From the NCBI GenBank assembly GCA_028583405.1, contig CM053243.1:38001998-38065997 (forward strand): DNA of 64,000 nt. The letters run 5' to 3'. This document shows positions 31,856-56,704 of the stretch, in pieces. A program made the position numbers and the translations under genes. How positions within the stretch are numbered: position 1 is the first letter of the stretch; every line of letters begins with the position of its first letter. Below the pieces are notes generated by a model. That model had not been told where the DNA came from. It worked only from the letters and a program-made list of their open reading frames with translations, and did not search any database. This stretch comes from Pogonophryne albipinna. Lineage: Eukaryota; Chordata; Actinopteri; Perciformes; Artedidraconidae.

Positions 31856-32559
31856 CAGTTTTTCTCGATTGCTAACACACTAAAAATCTACATGAAGCAC
31901 AATTATTTTAACTGACACTCAAAGAGCAAAACATCGGCTCAAATCTCCAAAACTCTAAACACGTTTTCAGCTTTTCACACAATTTGCAAATCAACATGGC
32001 ACTTTTTGCAAACCACTGCACACGTTTCTCCACGTAAGTCTGACATAAAGTCACGTGTTAGCTGGTTTAAAACACTGATATTCAAAATGCCTCACACATG
32101 GACCAGTGATCAAGAAACACGTTCCACCTGACCAAACACCTGGTAGCACAATTGTTGGCTCATCAATCAGGATGTTAGCACTATAAAAAGACCACAGGTG
32201 AGAACTTTCTTACAGCAACAATGGAAGCCAACATGGAAGCAAGAGCAAGAGGAAGAGGAGGAGGAAGAGGAAGAGCTGGGCTGAGAGTGAGAGGAGGAGG
32301 AAGAGGTGGGGTGAGAGTTAGAGGAGGAAGAATGAGAGGTAGAGGTAGAGCTGGAGGGAGAGGACGTGGACAAAGAATAATACTCTCATGATATATCAGT
32401 GCTTATATCTGTTGTGTGAAACGTATTTACTTCATTACTGTAATTGAATTGTTGGCATGTTGCATTCTATAACTGTACAAAGATCCTGCACAATGTACTG
32501 TGGTGAACTTACTTTTATACAACACAGTATAAAATTGTGTTAGCAATCGAGAAAAACTG
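31856..32559 (+). mobile_element. Mariner-family deletion derivative, copy 4 (both ends present)
   Basis: It begins CAGTTTTTCTCGATTGCTAA and ends with the exact inverse, flanked by TA on both sides. At 704 bp it keeps the promoter, leader ORF and 3' end but has lost almost all of the transposase. It is the most compact, complete-ended member in the window. Confidence 0.88.
32221..32391 (+). CDS. Arg/Gly-rich leader ORF of mariner copy 4 (56 aa)
   Basis: ATG at 32221 lies 38 bases after a TATAAAAAG box (32183). The peptide starts MEANMEARARGRGGG, carries RG-box repeats and ends QRIILS before TGA at 32389. The same start is found in copies 1-3. Transposase HTH and catalytic residues are absent. 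Function unknown; it could be a non-functional leftover or an RG-rich nucleic-acid-binding peptide. Confidence 0.45.
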   Translation: MEANMEARARGRGGGRGRAGLRVRGGGRGGVRVRGGRMRGRGRAGGRGRGQRIILS

Positions 32560-33529
32560 TAAAATAATCTTTATTTTTTAATTACTCCCGAATTAGATTT
32601 ACTGCCAAGTAGGTATACACATATTAGGAATGTGGAGTTTCGGTGCATGACAGCAAAAAAAGAGGAAATAGCAAAAAGTGTGCAAAAAATATGCGTTTAA
32701 AAAGTAAGCTTGGATCATTGTCAATTTTAATTTGCTCTCAAGATTGCACTTAATATCTGCCGGCAGCTTGTTTTCATAAATAAATTGCTAAAATTATAAT
32801 ATCTGGACATAAAGCAATAAAATCCTTCTCCTGTTACATCTTTAACGCTCTCCTTGACTGTTCTTTTATATTTTAAAGTTATTGCTAAATACGCATGTAA
32901 ATAGAGATGACAGTTTACAATGCCATTTATTTTCTGAAAACTAATTCCACACAACGAGATCCTATCAATAATAGCCGTTCTCTTTCGGTAAAAACACAAA
33001 CAGTAAAGTTAAGCTCACCCTGCTGGGTTAAAGTCTAACTCTAGCCTCAAAAAAACAAAACAAAGACATATTCATATCAAATATACAATCATGTAAAGAG
33101 TTCTGATGAAACTGAATAGATTTAGATTGTAGTTGCTGTGCAGATTTCTAGATCAATATTGAACTTAAAATAAGACACACACAAATTAAAAATGCAAAAA
33201 GGTAAAAGAAACTATATGTATTACATTTCTAAATACAAATTTGAGTTGATATAATAATATAGTGTATAACATGTACTGATTCTGTTTTAAATGTATCGCT
33301 CTAAATCACAACCACCTCTTTTCCAGCTCCTAAGTATTGAAGGCCAGCTGGTAGGACAATTGCCATAATTTCAAGGTCACATATAATAGTGTATTTCAAC
33401 AATATATTATAGGTGTCAGATATATACAAAACATGTCTTTGAAGTGTTTGGCTCAAAATACCTAATAGATTATAAATCATAGCATGACATAAACCCCTCT
33501 GTTTCAACCAAAAATACACAGACACACAG
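32560..33529. other. No gene recognised
   Basis: A/T-rich intergenic sequence with no splice-supported exon and no clear repeat ends. Confidence 0.4.
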
Positions 33530-33789
33530 AGGTGCTGCGGGAGGGGGTTCAGGTAAGAGGGTGGGCGGGGCTTACAGTGGTTGGTTTGTTGCTAATGCCG
33601 TACAACCCACAAATGACGTCAAAGATTAATTTTACGTCACGTATGAACCTGAAACCTAACTCACCTAACACACTTGGATCAGGAGGGAAAGAGACAACAT
33701 TTTTTTCTGAAACGTTCTGTGTCTCTTCACAGAGACATATCTATTAAAGAAATTAAAAAGTGCATTTTGCATAATAGGGGACCTTTAAA
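33530..33789. mobile_element. MITE 3' part ending at TTAA
   Basis: It ends GCATAATAGGGGACCTTTAA, the inverse of a common fish MITE start. G-rich text (GGTGGGCGGGGCTTAC) lies near 33560. The opposite end was not found. Confidence 0.45.
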
Positions 33790-34259
33790 TACATTGGGAC
33801 AGATATACCTCCTTGCCCTTTTCTTTTAAATACACTGTTTACAAGAATGATATTACCCATAACCAGACCCCCTTAATAAGTGGTTCACCCAAACCTTCAC
33901 TGACCCTTCCAATTACACCCACCAGGTCAACTCTGTTATGTAAATTGTAGTTTGAACAGTTCAATGCTATTTGTGTATGTGCACACATGTTTGTGTAAAG
34001 CGTATCTTATCTTGGCTTCTCTTTTTACCATCTATATTGGCTTAAGAATAGGATTTGTGTCTCTTTAGCTTTTTAACTTAGCATTGCCACATTATTTGTT
34101 TATATCCACAACATGCCACATGCTAAGAGTTTCCTTTAAAGTCTGCTTTTAAATCTTTTGACTGGCTCATGTTTTTGTGAGCTCATATGAATGATTTCAG
34201 CTGTAAAGGTAACTTTTTCTACACAATTTGTTCTTCTTAAGGTACTGTCTTAAGACATC

Positions 34260-45887
<11,628 letters not shown>

Positions 45888-46002
45888 GTTGTAGCGTTTA
45901 CCTTTACAGAAAAAAGCATGATAAGGGCCCCATTAAACCTCAATGGAAAGGATTCCCACAACCATCAAACCTAACACAATTGATTTATAGATAGATTCTT
46001 AC

Positions 46003-46100
46003 CTGCAAACACTCTCGTTTTGATCCAATGGAAAACCGTTTAAACAAACACTTCTCATTCTCCGTCTGTTACTCTTGCTTTGTTTGTGTCTGATTTATTT
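46003..46100 (-). other. Possible untranslated first exon of the NLR gene
   Basis: GTTTGCAG|gtaagaatc at 46003 is a good minus-strand donor upstream of the start exon. The 5' limit is arbitrary and no convincing TATA box reads in this direction. Confidence 0.35.
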
Positions 46101-46614
46101 TCGTCACATCCTCATTTTTTGTTTCCCCAAACTGCTCTAACCTGTATAAAAGCTATATCTCTGCCAGAGAAATCACCTGACGTAGTTCTGTTTTGAATAG
46201 ATGGTGGAGACATGAATTTGACGTTGTCTCAAAGGTTCTAAAAATAATTAAACAACACTGCAACATTTCTAAAACAACAACTGAACAACCCCTAAGACAT
46301 TTTAAGTGCATGATTTATTTATTTGTTGGATTAGACTCCAGAGAAATTATAAAAAGATGGAGCTTATAATTTGTGCAATGGGATAGAAATGAATACTAAA
46401 AAATAACAGAGGAGCAACAATCCAAAAAAACATCCGGACTGAAAAACGGGATTGCATTGGATGTGCCAGGACAGGAAGGCTACGTTCATACCATGGTTCA
46501 TACCTATTAACCAAAGTATCTTAATGTAGATGATTAAATTAGTATAATGATTGGTATATATTGTTTTATAAAATGTTTTTAAATTCAAATTGTTCCTGTC
46601 CTGACTTAAAACCA

Positions 46615-47228
46615 AAGGTAAACTGGCCCAGTACTGCTAGGACCCCTCAGCTCACCTGGAGCTCCTTGCTTAAGGATCTATAATAGTCCAGTTTTGAAGT
46701 CTTTACACTGGCTTCCAGTCTACCAAATAATTGATTTTAAAGTACTATTGCTGGTTTTTAAAGCACTGAATGGTTTAGGACCAAATTATATTAACGATCT
46801 CCTGCAGAAGTATGAACCATCCAGGAGTCTCAGGTCTTCTGGGACGGGTCTGCTCTCTGTTACAAGAGTCAGAACTAAACATGGACAAGCAGCGTTTAGT
46901 TTGTATGGCCCGACCATCTGGAACAAACTCCCTGAATCCTGCAGGTCCGCTGCAACTGTTAATACTTTGAAATCCAGACTAAAAACGTATATTTTTGTTG
47001 CTGCATTTGAGTGAGTTGTTCATATTCACACTGAAGTATGGCTTTTATTCATGCATTTTATACCTCTTGTGTTTCTTTTATTATCTTCGCTTTTTAAATG
47101 CCTGTTTTTAAATGCCATTTTATAATGTGCTTCTACTATATTTATTTTTAAATGTCTTTTATTTTATTTTGTAAAGCACATTGGGTTGCCTTGTGCTGAC
47201 AGGTGCTATATAAATAAACTTGCCTTGC
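46615..47228 (+). mobile_element. L2-type LINE 3' fragment
   Basis: The frame 46694-47014 encodes SLHWLPVYQIIDFKVLLLV, then NGLGPNYINDLLQKYEPS, then WNKLPESCRSAATVNTLK, the C-terminal end of L2 ORF2. The tail GCTATATAAATAAACTTGCC follows. 5'-truncated. Confidence 0.85.
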
Positions 47229-47471
47229 CTTTGCAAAACTCTTCTCAGAATCTTTTGAAAACGGTATTTTTTTACGTGCACACATCCTTTTACAACCAAC
47301 TTGACTTATCTTTTTAATACTATTCTCATTTTTTATATGACATTGGTTTATTTTAGCTTTTTACTATTTTTCGAGTTGCCTATTTTCATTTAATTGCAGT
47401 CCTGACATTTATTTATTCTTGTTTCAATTTAAATGTCAAGCAATAACTTTTAACTCTGCTTTGTATTTTTG

Positions 47472-47965
47472 CAGTGGTGTAAATTAACTAAATAGATACT
47501 CAAGTACTGTACTTAAGTACTATTTTGAGGTACTTGAACTTTACTTGAGTATTTACATTTTTTGCTACTTTGTACTTCCACTCCACTACTATTTAGAGGT
47601 TAATTGTGTACTTTTACTCCACTACATTTATTGAATACCTTTAGTTACAGATTTGGATTAATGATGTGATACATAGTCAACACTTAAATAAGACTTTAGC
47701 TACACCTGGAGTAAATTCACAAGATACCCTGCAGTATACAACGTCATTAAAACTGCACTTTATCAGCTTTGATAACACTTTAATGCATTAATAATTATAA
47801 TCAAAATGTATATCATTCTGAAATGGGCCAATCTGCATAATAAGTGCTTAAACTGTTGGTACTTTTGATGCCAATACTTTTGTACTATTACTTGAGTAAC
47901 ATTTTGATTGCAGGACTTTTACTTGTTACAGAGTTCTCCCACGCTCTGGTACTTCTTATTTTACT
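47472..47965. mobile_element. hAT-type MITE (CAGTGGTGTAAA family)
   Basis: It starts CAGTGGTGTAAATTAACTA and contains the familiar ACTCAAGTACTGTACTTAAG stretch seen in many fish genomes. The right end near TCTCCCACGCTCTG is degenerate, so its exact limit and duplication are unsure. It lies upstream of atp6v0d1. Confidence 0.65.
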
Positions 47966-48058
47966 CAAGTACAAGATCTGAGTACTTCTCTGTTGTTTTG
48001 GCAATAGGAACTGAAGTGGTTGAAATGCTAAATGCAAACTGTGCAATGCTCCATAGAA

Positions 48059-48061
<3 letters not shown>

Positions 48062-48121
<60 letters not shown>
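48062..48121. repeat. (CA)n microsatellite
   Basis: About 27 CA units preceded by GCGCGC, roughly 110 bases upstream of the atp6v0d1 start codon. It probably lies in its promoter or 5' leader. Confidence 0.95.
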
Positions 48122-48123
<2 letters not shown>

Positions 48124-48232
48124 CACGAGTATTTGGAAAGTCAGGTGACGGTCACATGGTGCAGTCAGCTGACGCTAACGCTAACAAGCCGACTGACTCC
48201 AGTGGCAGAGACGGATCTGACGGTCAGACAGG

Positions 48233-51200
48233 ATGCCTTTCTCCGAGCTCTATTTTAACGTTGATAATGGCTACCTGGAGGGGCTGGTCAGAGGATTCAA
48301 AGCTGGAATACTGTCCCAGGGGGATTATTTGAACCTCGTTCAGTGTGAGACCCTGGAAGGTGAGTTAAACAATGGCTAGTAACACGAGCAATAGCTAGCC
48401 ATACGGGGCTCATTCAAGCTAAAGCTAGCTGTCAGTCTTGAAGCTAGTTAGCTCGATTTACATCAACGACCGTGTTGCGTTAAAACGCAGTATTCAACTC
48501 TCTACTTGGCATTATTGCCAAAAAGTAGCAGTCAGTAAGCACCACGTCGACAATTTGCAAATATTTGTTAAAACCATTGTCGAAATGTGTTTTTTAAAAG
48601 CTTACTATCTTCTAAATCCTAGCTAGCTAGGGAGCTAACGCTATGCTAACACAAGCTAAGCTGATACAGCCAAGTGTTTTTTCTTATATTGTTCAATCAC
48701 GGACTTATTAAGAGGAAGTGAAATAACAATAGGAAGATGTTTTTACCCCGTGATGTCACATACTACACCGTAGAACTACACCGTCGAACAGATGGCATAT
48801 TTTATAATCATTAGATGGCTGTATTACTCTGACACTCCCGCAGTTTATTATGGTCATTAACGCATACAGTCACTGCTTGTGAACGTTTTCTGGTCAACAT
48901 CAATATGACTGAGATTGTAATGTTATAGTTAAACAGAAAGGAAGTGTTGCAGCACCAAAAGAATAAAGTAAAACATAATATAAGGTCAAATGTATTGATA
49001 TCGTATCATAAAAACATCATACTGCATCAGAGTACATGATTTAACATGTAATATATTACAGTATCAATGATATTAAAATTCTAAATACAAAGATGTCATC
49101 TTAACTCTGATGGGTCGTACAAGTCTATGTCAACACTGCAATTGCAATGTTAAGTGTACATGATGTGTATAAAATTAGCTAAAACATGCACCCATAGTGG
49201 AATGGTTCTGCTGAGGTTTTAGATAAATATGATAATTTCACGCTACGTTGCGCATCTTGCATCTTAATTTAAGGTTTATTTCACACTTACTAAAATCTAG
49301 GATAAAGTTAATTTTCCTAATCTGCTTGTGTCTCCCTTGCAGATCTGAAGCTCCACCTGCAGAGCACAGACTATGGCAGCTTCCTGGCAAACGAGGCGTC
49401 TCCGCTCACCGTGTCCGTTATCGATGACAAGCTGAAGGAGAAGATGGTGGTGGAGTTTCGCCACATGAGGAATCAGTCTTACGAGCCTCTGGCTAGCTTC
49501 ATGGACTTCATCACGTAAGCAAAAAAAGCTGTTGAAATAACTTCCAACTTCCTGAACTATAACCTTTTCTGTAAAATCTTTCTTTTGTGAATTTAACACT
49601 TGTGAAATACTGAAAAAAGCAGGGGAACAACTAAAGCAAATAACATCAAACATCACATCAGTATAAAATCAATTCTAATATTAAAACAAACACATTCAAT
49701 AACATAATCACATTTTTCACACACTAAACCAATAGTGTCGGGGTTAATGTTATTCATCATAGTTTTTTGGCAAGAATTTAAGAAACAGATCTAGCTAACT
49801 CTGTCAGCTATTAATTTGATCATGCTTTAGATTCCCTTTCTCAGCAGGTTGATTTAATCGAGCACTTAAAAGTAGGGTAGGTAAGAATGGAGAAACCAGC
49901 TCAAGTGCGCTAGAATTTGAAAGTACACAACCGAAAAAAATCTGCTCCTTCCTTCAGACTTCCTTACAGAGTCCCTCCTCCAACACACACGAACGCGCAC
50001 ATGACCAATGAGGGCACGAGATAAGTTTGTGCCATCCAGTTATCTGCCCCGGGCCGAGGCAGATAACTGGACTTGCTTTTTATAGCGCCACGGCTTCCAC
50101 AGATGAAATATTTGTATATATTTATTGTCAAAGCATTTAAGGTATTCATTCATTCCTTCGCGGATACAAGCGGCCGAGATGGGTTTTCTCCGCAGGGTGG
50201 CTGGTGTCTCCCTTAGGGATAAGGTGAGAAGTTCGGTCATCAGGGAGGGACTCAGAGTTGAGCCGCTCCTCCTTCGCGTCGAAAGGAGCCAGTTGAGGTG
50301 GTTCGGGCACCTAGTTAGGATGCCACCTGGGCGCCTCCCTAGGGAGGTGTTCCAGGCACGTCCAGCTGGGAAGAGACCAAGGGGTAGACCTAGGACCAGG
50401 TGGAGGGATTATATCTCTTCGCTGGCCTGGGAGCGCCTTGGGATCCCCCAGTTAGAGCTGGTTGATGTCGCCAGGGAAAAGGAAGTTTGTTGGGGCTCTC
50501 TGCTAGAACTGCTACCCCCGCGACCCGACCACGGATAAGCGGAAGAAGATGGATGGATGGATGGATGGATTCCTATCGGGATGTTAAGAGCATTCCATGG
50601 AATATAACAAGTGTTTCTGACGTGAATTACCTACCCTACCTTTTAATGTTTAGAACATAGTTTTAATGGCTTAAAACCTGCTCAAGGGTATATACTGTCA
50701 TTTTGAAGTAGTAGAAACATACTTTTAAGAATTCTTCGCTCTGTCATGACAACTCCCCCTTGTGTCTTCAGGTACAGCTATATGATTGATAACGTAATCC
50801 TGCTGATCACGGGCACCCTCCACCAGCGGGCCATCTCTGAGCTGGTGCCCAAGTGCCATCCCCTGGGCAGCTTCGAGCAGATGGAGGCGGTCAACATCGC
50901 CCAGACCCCCGCCGAGCTCTACAACGCCATCCTGGTGGACACGCCCCTCGGTTTGTGCCATCCTAAAAAACCTGCCATTTAAATATGAAAAGTGTGAAAA
51001 CTGAATGGTAATGATTTTAACAGAACAGCAGATGGTGCCAAAGCTAAAGGAAACAACTCCTTGCTGTTGGTTTTAATGTACTTTTCTTTGCTTTTCAGCT
51101 GCTTTCTTCCAGGACTGCATATCTGAACAGGACTTGGATGAGATGAACATTGAAATCATTCGTAACACACTTTATAAGGTGAAGCATATTATATGTATTA

Positions 51201-53040
51201 TCATACTTGATGATAAACGTACTTAATGCAAGAGCTTTAAAGGGGCCCTATCATGCTTTTTAGGGGTTTCCCGTTCCAGTAGTGTGTTATATACCGTAGG
51301 TGTTTGTGCGTGTCAATGGTCTGCAAAGGCTAAATTCCACTTTTTCTCTTTCATATTTATATTTTAAACAAATGCCATGATCTGGTTTTTGCTTTGTTTA
51401 TTTATTGGTTACATAACCTTTTTAAATCCTTTTTTCAGGCTTACCTGGAGGCTTTCTATAAGTTCTGCTCCAACCTCGGAGGAACCACGGCTGACACCAT
51501 GTGTCCCATCCTGGAGGTGAGTCTCTGCCTTGTTTATTTACATAAATAAACAAACACACATGCACCTACACACACTCAGACACATCTGCTATGTCGTAAG
51601 TGCTTTTTAAAGGTTGTAATTATGTCCAACTTTGTTTAGGCTTACTAATTACTGTGTAGATAAAAATGCTAAGTGTTTTTGGCTGTGGAATAAAGTAGAG
51701 GCTCCGTCAGTCACTCGTTGTTGCTCCACTTACATTCTACTTGTTGCTGCAGTTCGAGGCCGACAGGAGGGCCTTCATCATCACTATCAACTCGTTCGGC
51801 ACAGAGCTGTCCAAGGAGGACCGCGCCAAGCTCTTCCCCCACTGCGGCAAGCTTTACCCAGAAGGCCTTGCTCAGCTGGCCCGGGCAGATGACTACGAGC
51901 AGGTCAAGGCCGTCGCTGATTTCTATCCTGTAAGTCCAAACGCCAGCTGCCTGCTGAGATCCCCACAAACCAATCAAATATAAAATGTCTGTTTTTGGAA
52001 CAATCCATCCCTTTTTAAATCAGACAGTTTGTTCCCTCTAGTATCTCCATCTCCCCGTTTATTACTCACTTCACTGCTAATATCTCTGACCCTCATGTCC
52101 TCAGGAATACAAGCTGCTGTTCGAAGGTGCCGGCAGCAACCCAGGCGACAAAACACTGGAGGACCGATTCTTTGAGCATGAGGTGAGACACACGTTATCA
52201 GACAAACTCAATCCCATCTGGAGAAGTGACTTAAACCTTTTCCAAAAGCATCCACATCAGAGAAGGCTTCAATGTACACTGGGAACATTTCAAAAGTGTG
52301 TGGTTAAAAAGCATAAATGCATTACACAGATATTTAGATAAGAGAAGCTTTGTGGCTGTGCTTGGATATGTTTTGTTGCTGCTGACTTTCTCTGTCATCA
52401 GGCGTTTTATGTTTAAAATATATATATATAAATAAATATACATATACTTTTTTAATTGTCTGTTTCCAGTGATGTATCCCTGCACAAAACCACAGTTTGT
52501 ACGTGTGAAGACAGACGACTCAGATCTTCTTTAATTCATTAGAAAATAAGTACTAGTAAATGTAGATATTTGATGGGCAAAACCTTTTTATTAATATGAA
52601 TAAATTGCAAAACAAACATTCTGAGTATTTATTTTACAAATGATGATCAACAAATATACAGTGACATTTTATAACTGAATATCAACTTGTTGTCATGTGG
52701 ACAAAACTTGTGTTTCTAAAAAAATACAAAACTATTTTGGCATTTTTGTCCTGCAATTCTTCATCAGCTGGATATTGATTTATATTCGCAATAAGCCAAA
52801 AATAAAACAATAATTGTCATTGTGAGCACTGTGGTGCTTTTACACTCATCTTCCTCCTCCTCCTCTTCCTCCCTTCAGGTGAAGCTGAACAAACTGGCCT
52901 TTCTCAACCAGTTCCACTTCAGCGTCTTCTACGCCTACGTCAAGCTGAAGGAGCAGGAGTGCAGGAACATCGTGTGGATCGCCGAGTGCATCGCCCAGCG
53001 GCACCGCACCAAGATCGACAACTACATTCCTATCTTTTGA
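48233..53040 (+). CDS. atp6v0d1: V-type proton ATPase subunit d1, 8 exons
   Basis: Exons 48233-48359, 49343-49514, 50772-50950, 51099-51178, 51439-51516, 51753-51929, 52105-52182 and 52879-53040. All junctions are GT-AG and in phase, totalling 1,053 bases, or 350 residues (human protein 351). It starts [20 protein letters not shown] and ends [12 protein letters not shown]. Subunit d sits on the cytosolic face of the membrane V0 sector and connects the central rotor of V1 to the c-ring, so that ATP hydrolysis pumps protons into lysosomes, endosomes and other compartments. No frame damage was seen. The start is supported by the conserved N-terminus and the first donor, GAAG|gtgagt. High identity makes the d1 rather than d2 isoform likely. 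Confidence 0.96.
50155..50572 (+). mobile_element. LINE ORF2 C-terminal fragment with (TGGA)n tail
   Basis: An open frame encodes [20 protein letters not shown], then [20 protein letters not shown], then [13 protein letters not shown]. This is a very common fish non-LTR retrotransposon end. The 3' tail GCGGAAGAAGATGGATGGA is followed by TGGA repeats. The clade is uncertain. It sits in intron 2 of atp6v0d1. Confidence 0.75.
51238..51420 (+). mobile_element. MITE fragment in atp6v0d1 intron 4
   Basis: AAAGGGGCCCTATCATGCTT is a familiar fish MITE start. The body follows to about 51400 (GGTCTGCAAAGGCTAAATTC), but the opposite end is missing. Confidence 0.5.
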
Positions 53041-54170
53041 GCCTTCTCTTCCTCCTCCCTTTTTCCTTCTTCCTGTCATTTCATCCAGTCGTACGTCTTG
53101 AACATTGTCTCGCAGTCTCACCTGGTTGTTAAGGATTCTGACGCTCTGATGTTAAAGGTTCTGCATTCTTCACTCGCAGGTGTTAATTGATTCCAGGCAT
53201 CCGAATCTCCTGTTGTTGCGGGAGTTCTAGCAAAGGGTCACAACGTTAAACGCATAATCAACCTAAATATAGAGCTGAAAAATAACCAGAAGCAGCTCGG
53301 TCCATCAGAGGGGGTTGTTGGTATTATCAGCTCTGTAGATAAAGGATGCAACTCATTTGCAACTCAACATTATCCAAGTTTGTCTTAACTTTCTGGTGCC
53401 TAGTGTGCTCTTTTAAGCGGCACACTCTCCACTTAACACATCAGCTCGCAAAATACACTAGAAGAAGAATTTGCAAGTCCACAAAACAGAAACGCCTTGG
53501 TTTTATTTGAACAACAAACACCAACCATCTTTTTGAGATTGTGTTAATATCCAGACATATGAAGCACTTAAAGGTGCAGTGTAATTTGTATTGTGGATTG
53601 ACCTGAGGAAATCAGCAAAAGGTCAAAGTTAGGGTTTCAAACCTGAACCTAACACGTCCGCAGAACTCTAACCTGTCATCAAAACATTCCTTTTCATAGC
53701 GTCAGTGTCCACCAGGTTCTGTACAACCTGTATTTATTTCTGTTTTAGTGCTAGGTTTTGTCAGCATGTCTGATCATTACTGTGGTTTCCTCCCCAAAAA
53801 AGTAATGAGTGAAGTGTGTGAGCCCCCCCCACCTAATTAGCTGTCTTAACTAGATTGTTGTTAGATATAAAAAATACAGCAGCTGAACAGGAGCTTCCAG
53901 TCCTCGCCGTCCCTGTTCCTGTTAGAGTTTCTCTGTAAATGAACTGGAATGAGGCGAAAATATTGAGAGTATGTGAAAGACTTAACGTTAAAGCTATACA
54001 AAGATATATAGATATTTAAAGATGAATATATGATTTTGTTTTTTTTCATGCTGTAAAAATTGATCTGTTTCTGTTTCGATCTGTTTCTTACTTGTGAATG
54101 TGTACTGTAAATGTGATAACAAAATAAATAGACGAAACTGCACTAATGCCCCAAGAAATGAATAAAATAC
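53041..54170 (+). other. atp6v0d1 3' untranslated region
   Basis: No ORF of note follows the stop at 53040. Candidate polyadenylation signals are AAATAAATA near 54123 and AATAAAAT near 54162. Confidence 0.6.
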
Positions 54171-55066
54171 ACATGGGTTGTAACTATTTTCACTATATAT
54201 ACAGATGTAGGAAAGACAATGTCAGCAAAAGAAGTAGGAATGGGTTGTATTCATACATTTGCGTACAATATATAAGACGTGTGTAATTGAAGAGTTGGGT
54301 ATTGTAACTGTTAAAAAGAAGTAGTAATACAAAAAAAGTAATGAAAAATGTTGTTAACCTGCAGACAAGTGTATTCTTTGCTGCAGATGAGAGCCAGCAG
54401 AATGCTGTGTTTGATGGGATGTAAACAGCTCTCTGATTAATAGAACATGCTGACATGCAGATGTTTAGCAGGTTCACTGTTTATCATCTTAGTTAAGCAT
54501 GTTGTCATGGCAACATCTGATAGTTGAACTACGATCCCTCGACCACCACCACACATGGCTAACACAAATACAAAACCATATAACCCTAGATTTGAAGGTT
54601 CCCGATCACACAAGAAAACAGAACTGAGTAAAATCCTAAATGAAAGCTAGTCAGAGCTGCTTCAGTTTTTATCATAGAGCTCTTCCGTAGCAGTTTCTTT
54701 GCAATAAAGTGTCTGAGAGTGCTCTCTCTGAACTTTAATGTCACAACAATTTAACTTGTTTTATGTTTTTTAGTAAATCAATATTTACAAATGGACCTTA
54801 CTTTCCAGCTGTTCCTGTGTTTTCAACAGCCTCTATCAGTCTTCCTCAGGAGAGGAAGTTGGTTTAGTTGTCTTGGAGGTGGCATCACCTGAAATCAATC
54901 TGGAACACTATTCACAACAAGGATCTATTTATTAATCAGAGTAAATTTTGTTTCAGAATCCTCATTACAATCTTATACTTTTTATTATATGTAACCTATG
55001 AAACTTGTTCATATTTATTAATTGCAAATAGCTTTAGCCTCAGATATCTCCCTGATGATAAAATAA
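54171..55066. other. Intergenic, no gene recognised
   Basis: A/T-rich sequence between atp6v0d1 and the hAT element. No exon or RNA gene was seen. Confidence 0.5.
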
Positions 55067-55582
55067 GCTTCAGCCAGTGGCGAGCCGTCAGGGCCCTCTA
55101 GGCCCTCTGTGAGGGCCTAAGATTTTCTAAAAAATATTTGAAAACATTAAAAAAAAAAAAAACATTTTTTTTTTAATATTTTTTTTAATATTTTTTTGTG
55201 TTAAATGTTTCATTAGTTTTACCAAAATAACTTGATTTAATTGTATTTAAAATGACATTTCCAAATAAATAAATCCTTCGAATCTGCCTGTTCAGTTTCT
55301 GTTGGAATGTGAAGGGTTAAATGCCGTCTCTGCGAGTTATGTGAAGATGGGAGAGCTTGTTGGTCCCTCTCTACATCCACAGAGGGCCCGCTATAGTAAC
55401 TCAATGAGAGAGTAATGTCAAATGACAGTACAATTGACCAATCATATCTTCCCTCTAAATGGGCGGGCTTTATTATCGCGGACTTTATGACAAGTTCCGC
55501 CCGCTGTGAGGTCTATGCAAGTGGTGCAGTGACGCGTCCTAAAACGCGGAAGTAAGCTGCGCTCGGGTTCCCTCGACTGAAA

Positions 55583-56700
55583 AGAGGCTTCTCAATACTC
55601 AAATTTCCCCGCCTCGACTCCTCGGTCCTCCGGTAGTGACACGGAAATGAATTTCAGCGCGCCATTTTGAAGGACATCTCATTTCTCTAAATGCACACCG
55701 AGGATCGAGCATCAAGGAGGCTCTCTGGAGGAGCTCTAACCGAGGATACACTGATGGTTCCTCCACGGATGCATTTCCGGGAACGGTGGAGGCGTGACGC
55801 ACGGCCGGACTTATCTCAGCCAATGACAGCTCTGCATGCATCCTCTGGATATTATTTTAGAAACTGCTTTCATCGCGTCACGATGTTTCCAGAGAGAACA
55901 GCTGTGAGGTCCGTGCAGAAAGCAGAGCAGTGTGTATAATGTATATCATTCAGTATAACAGGCCTACTCTCTTTATTTGCTTTAGTTTAGTAGATATCTA
56001 CAAACAAAGAGTCGATATTTTTCTAAAACCATTTAGTGCTTCACATAATAAAATACACAACGGCTGTAGCCTGATTATGCTTCAGGAGCTGTATGTGTGT
56101 GTGGTACAGTGTGTATGTATGTGTGTGTTGTACAGTGCGTAGATGCGGCGGACAGACAGGTCTCCGTTGGTTTGGTGTCCTCTGCTTACTTTTAATACTT
56201 TTAAATACAACTTTTGGCCCGTAATTTCAATTCCCCATTTCAGCGACCAGAGAGAGGGGGGGATATATCCAGTCTCTGATTGTGTTACGTTATTATGAGA
56301 GTGCTCTCATACTTTAAATTGTATATATTTATATAAATATGTGTGTGTGTGTGTGTGTCCGCATCTGTAGCCTGTTATTGTCTCATTATACCGCACTCTC
56401 AATGAATTCAAAGTAAATATGTGGGGGAACAATGTTCAGCTGATGTAACAGAGATTATAAAATACAGTGCTATGACAAAACACTCACAGCTGATACAGCT
56501 GTTGCCACGTAATAATGAACGGACGTCGCTTTAATATGACCGCTCAGAGGAGAGGAGTTCTAATTTCTTTAAACGTCTGCTGCTTCCCCTCCTCTCTCCT
56601 CGGTTCCCCTCCTCGGTCCTCCGCTCGCATCTCCTGTGGGCGGGACTAAGTCTCGAGGAGGGGAGTCGAGGAGGGGAAATTTGAGTATTGAGAAGCCTCT
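55583..56700. mobile_element. Nested TIR element (AGAGGCTTCTCAATACTC ends)
   Basis: AGAGGCTTCTCAATACTCAA at 55583 and its exact inverse ending at 56700 define about 28-bp ends, continued by C/G-rich imperfect repeats (CCCCTCCTCGACTCC type). AAA on both sides may be a short target duplication. No coding region was recognised. The superfamily is uncertain. Confidence 0.7.
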
Positions 56701-56704
56701 AAAG

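Noticed and set aside
50725..50961. Minus-strand ORF of 78 codons
   Set aside because: It is the antisense of atp6v0d1 exon 3.
51711..51977. Opposite-strand and shifted ORFs around atp6v0d1 exon 6
   Set aside because: The frame encoding [16 protein letters not shown] matches the V-ATPase d subunit; the others are shadows of it.
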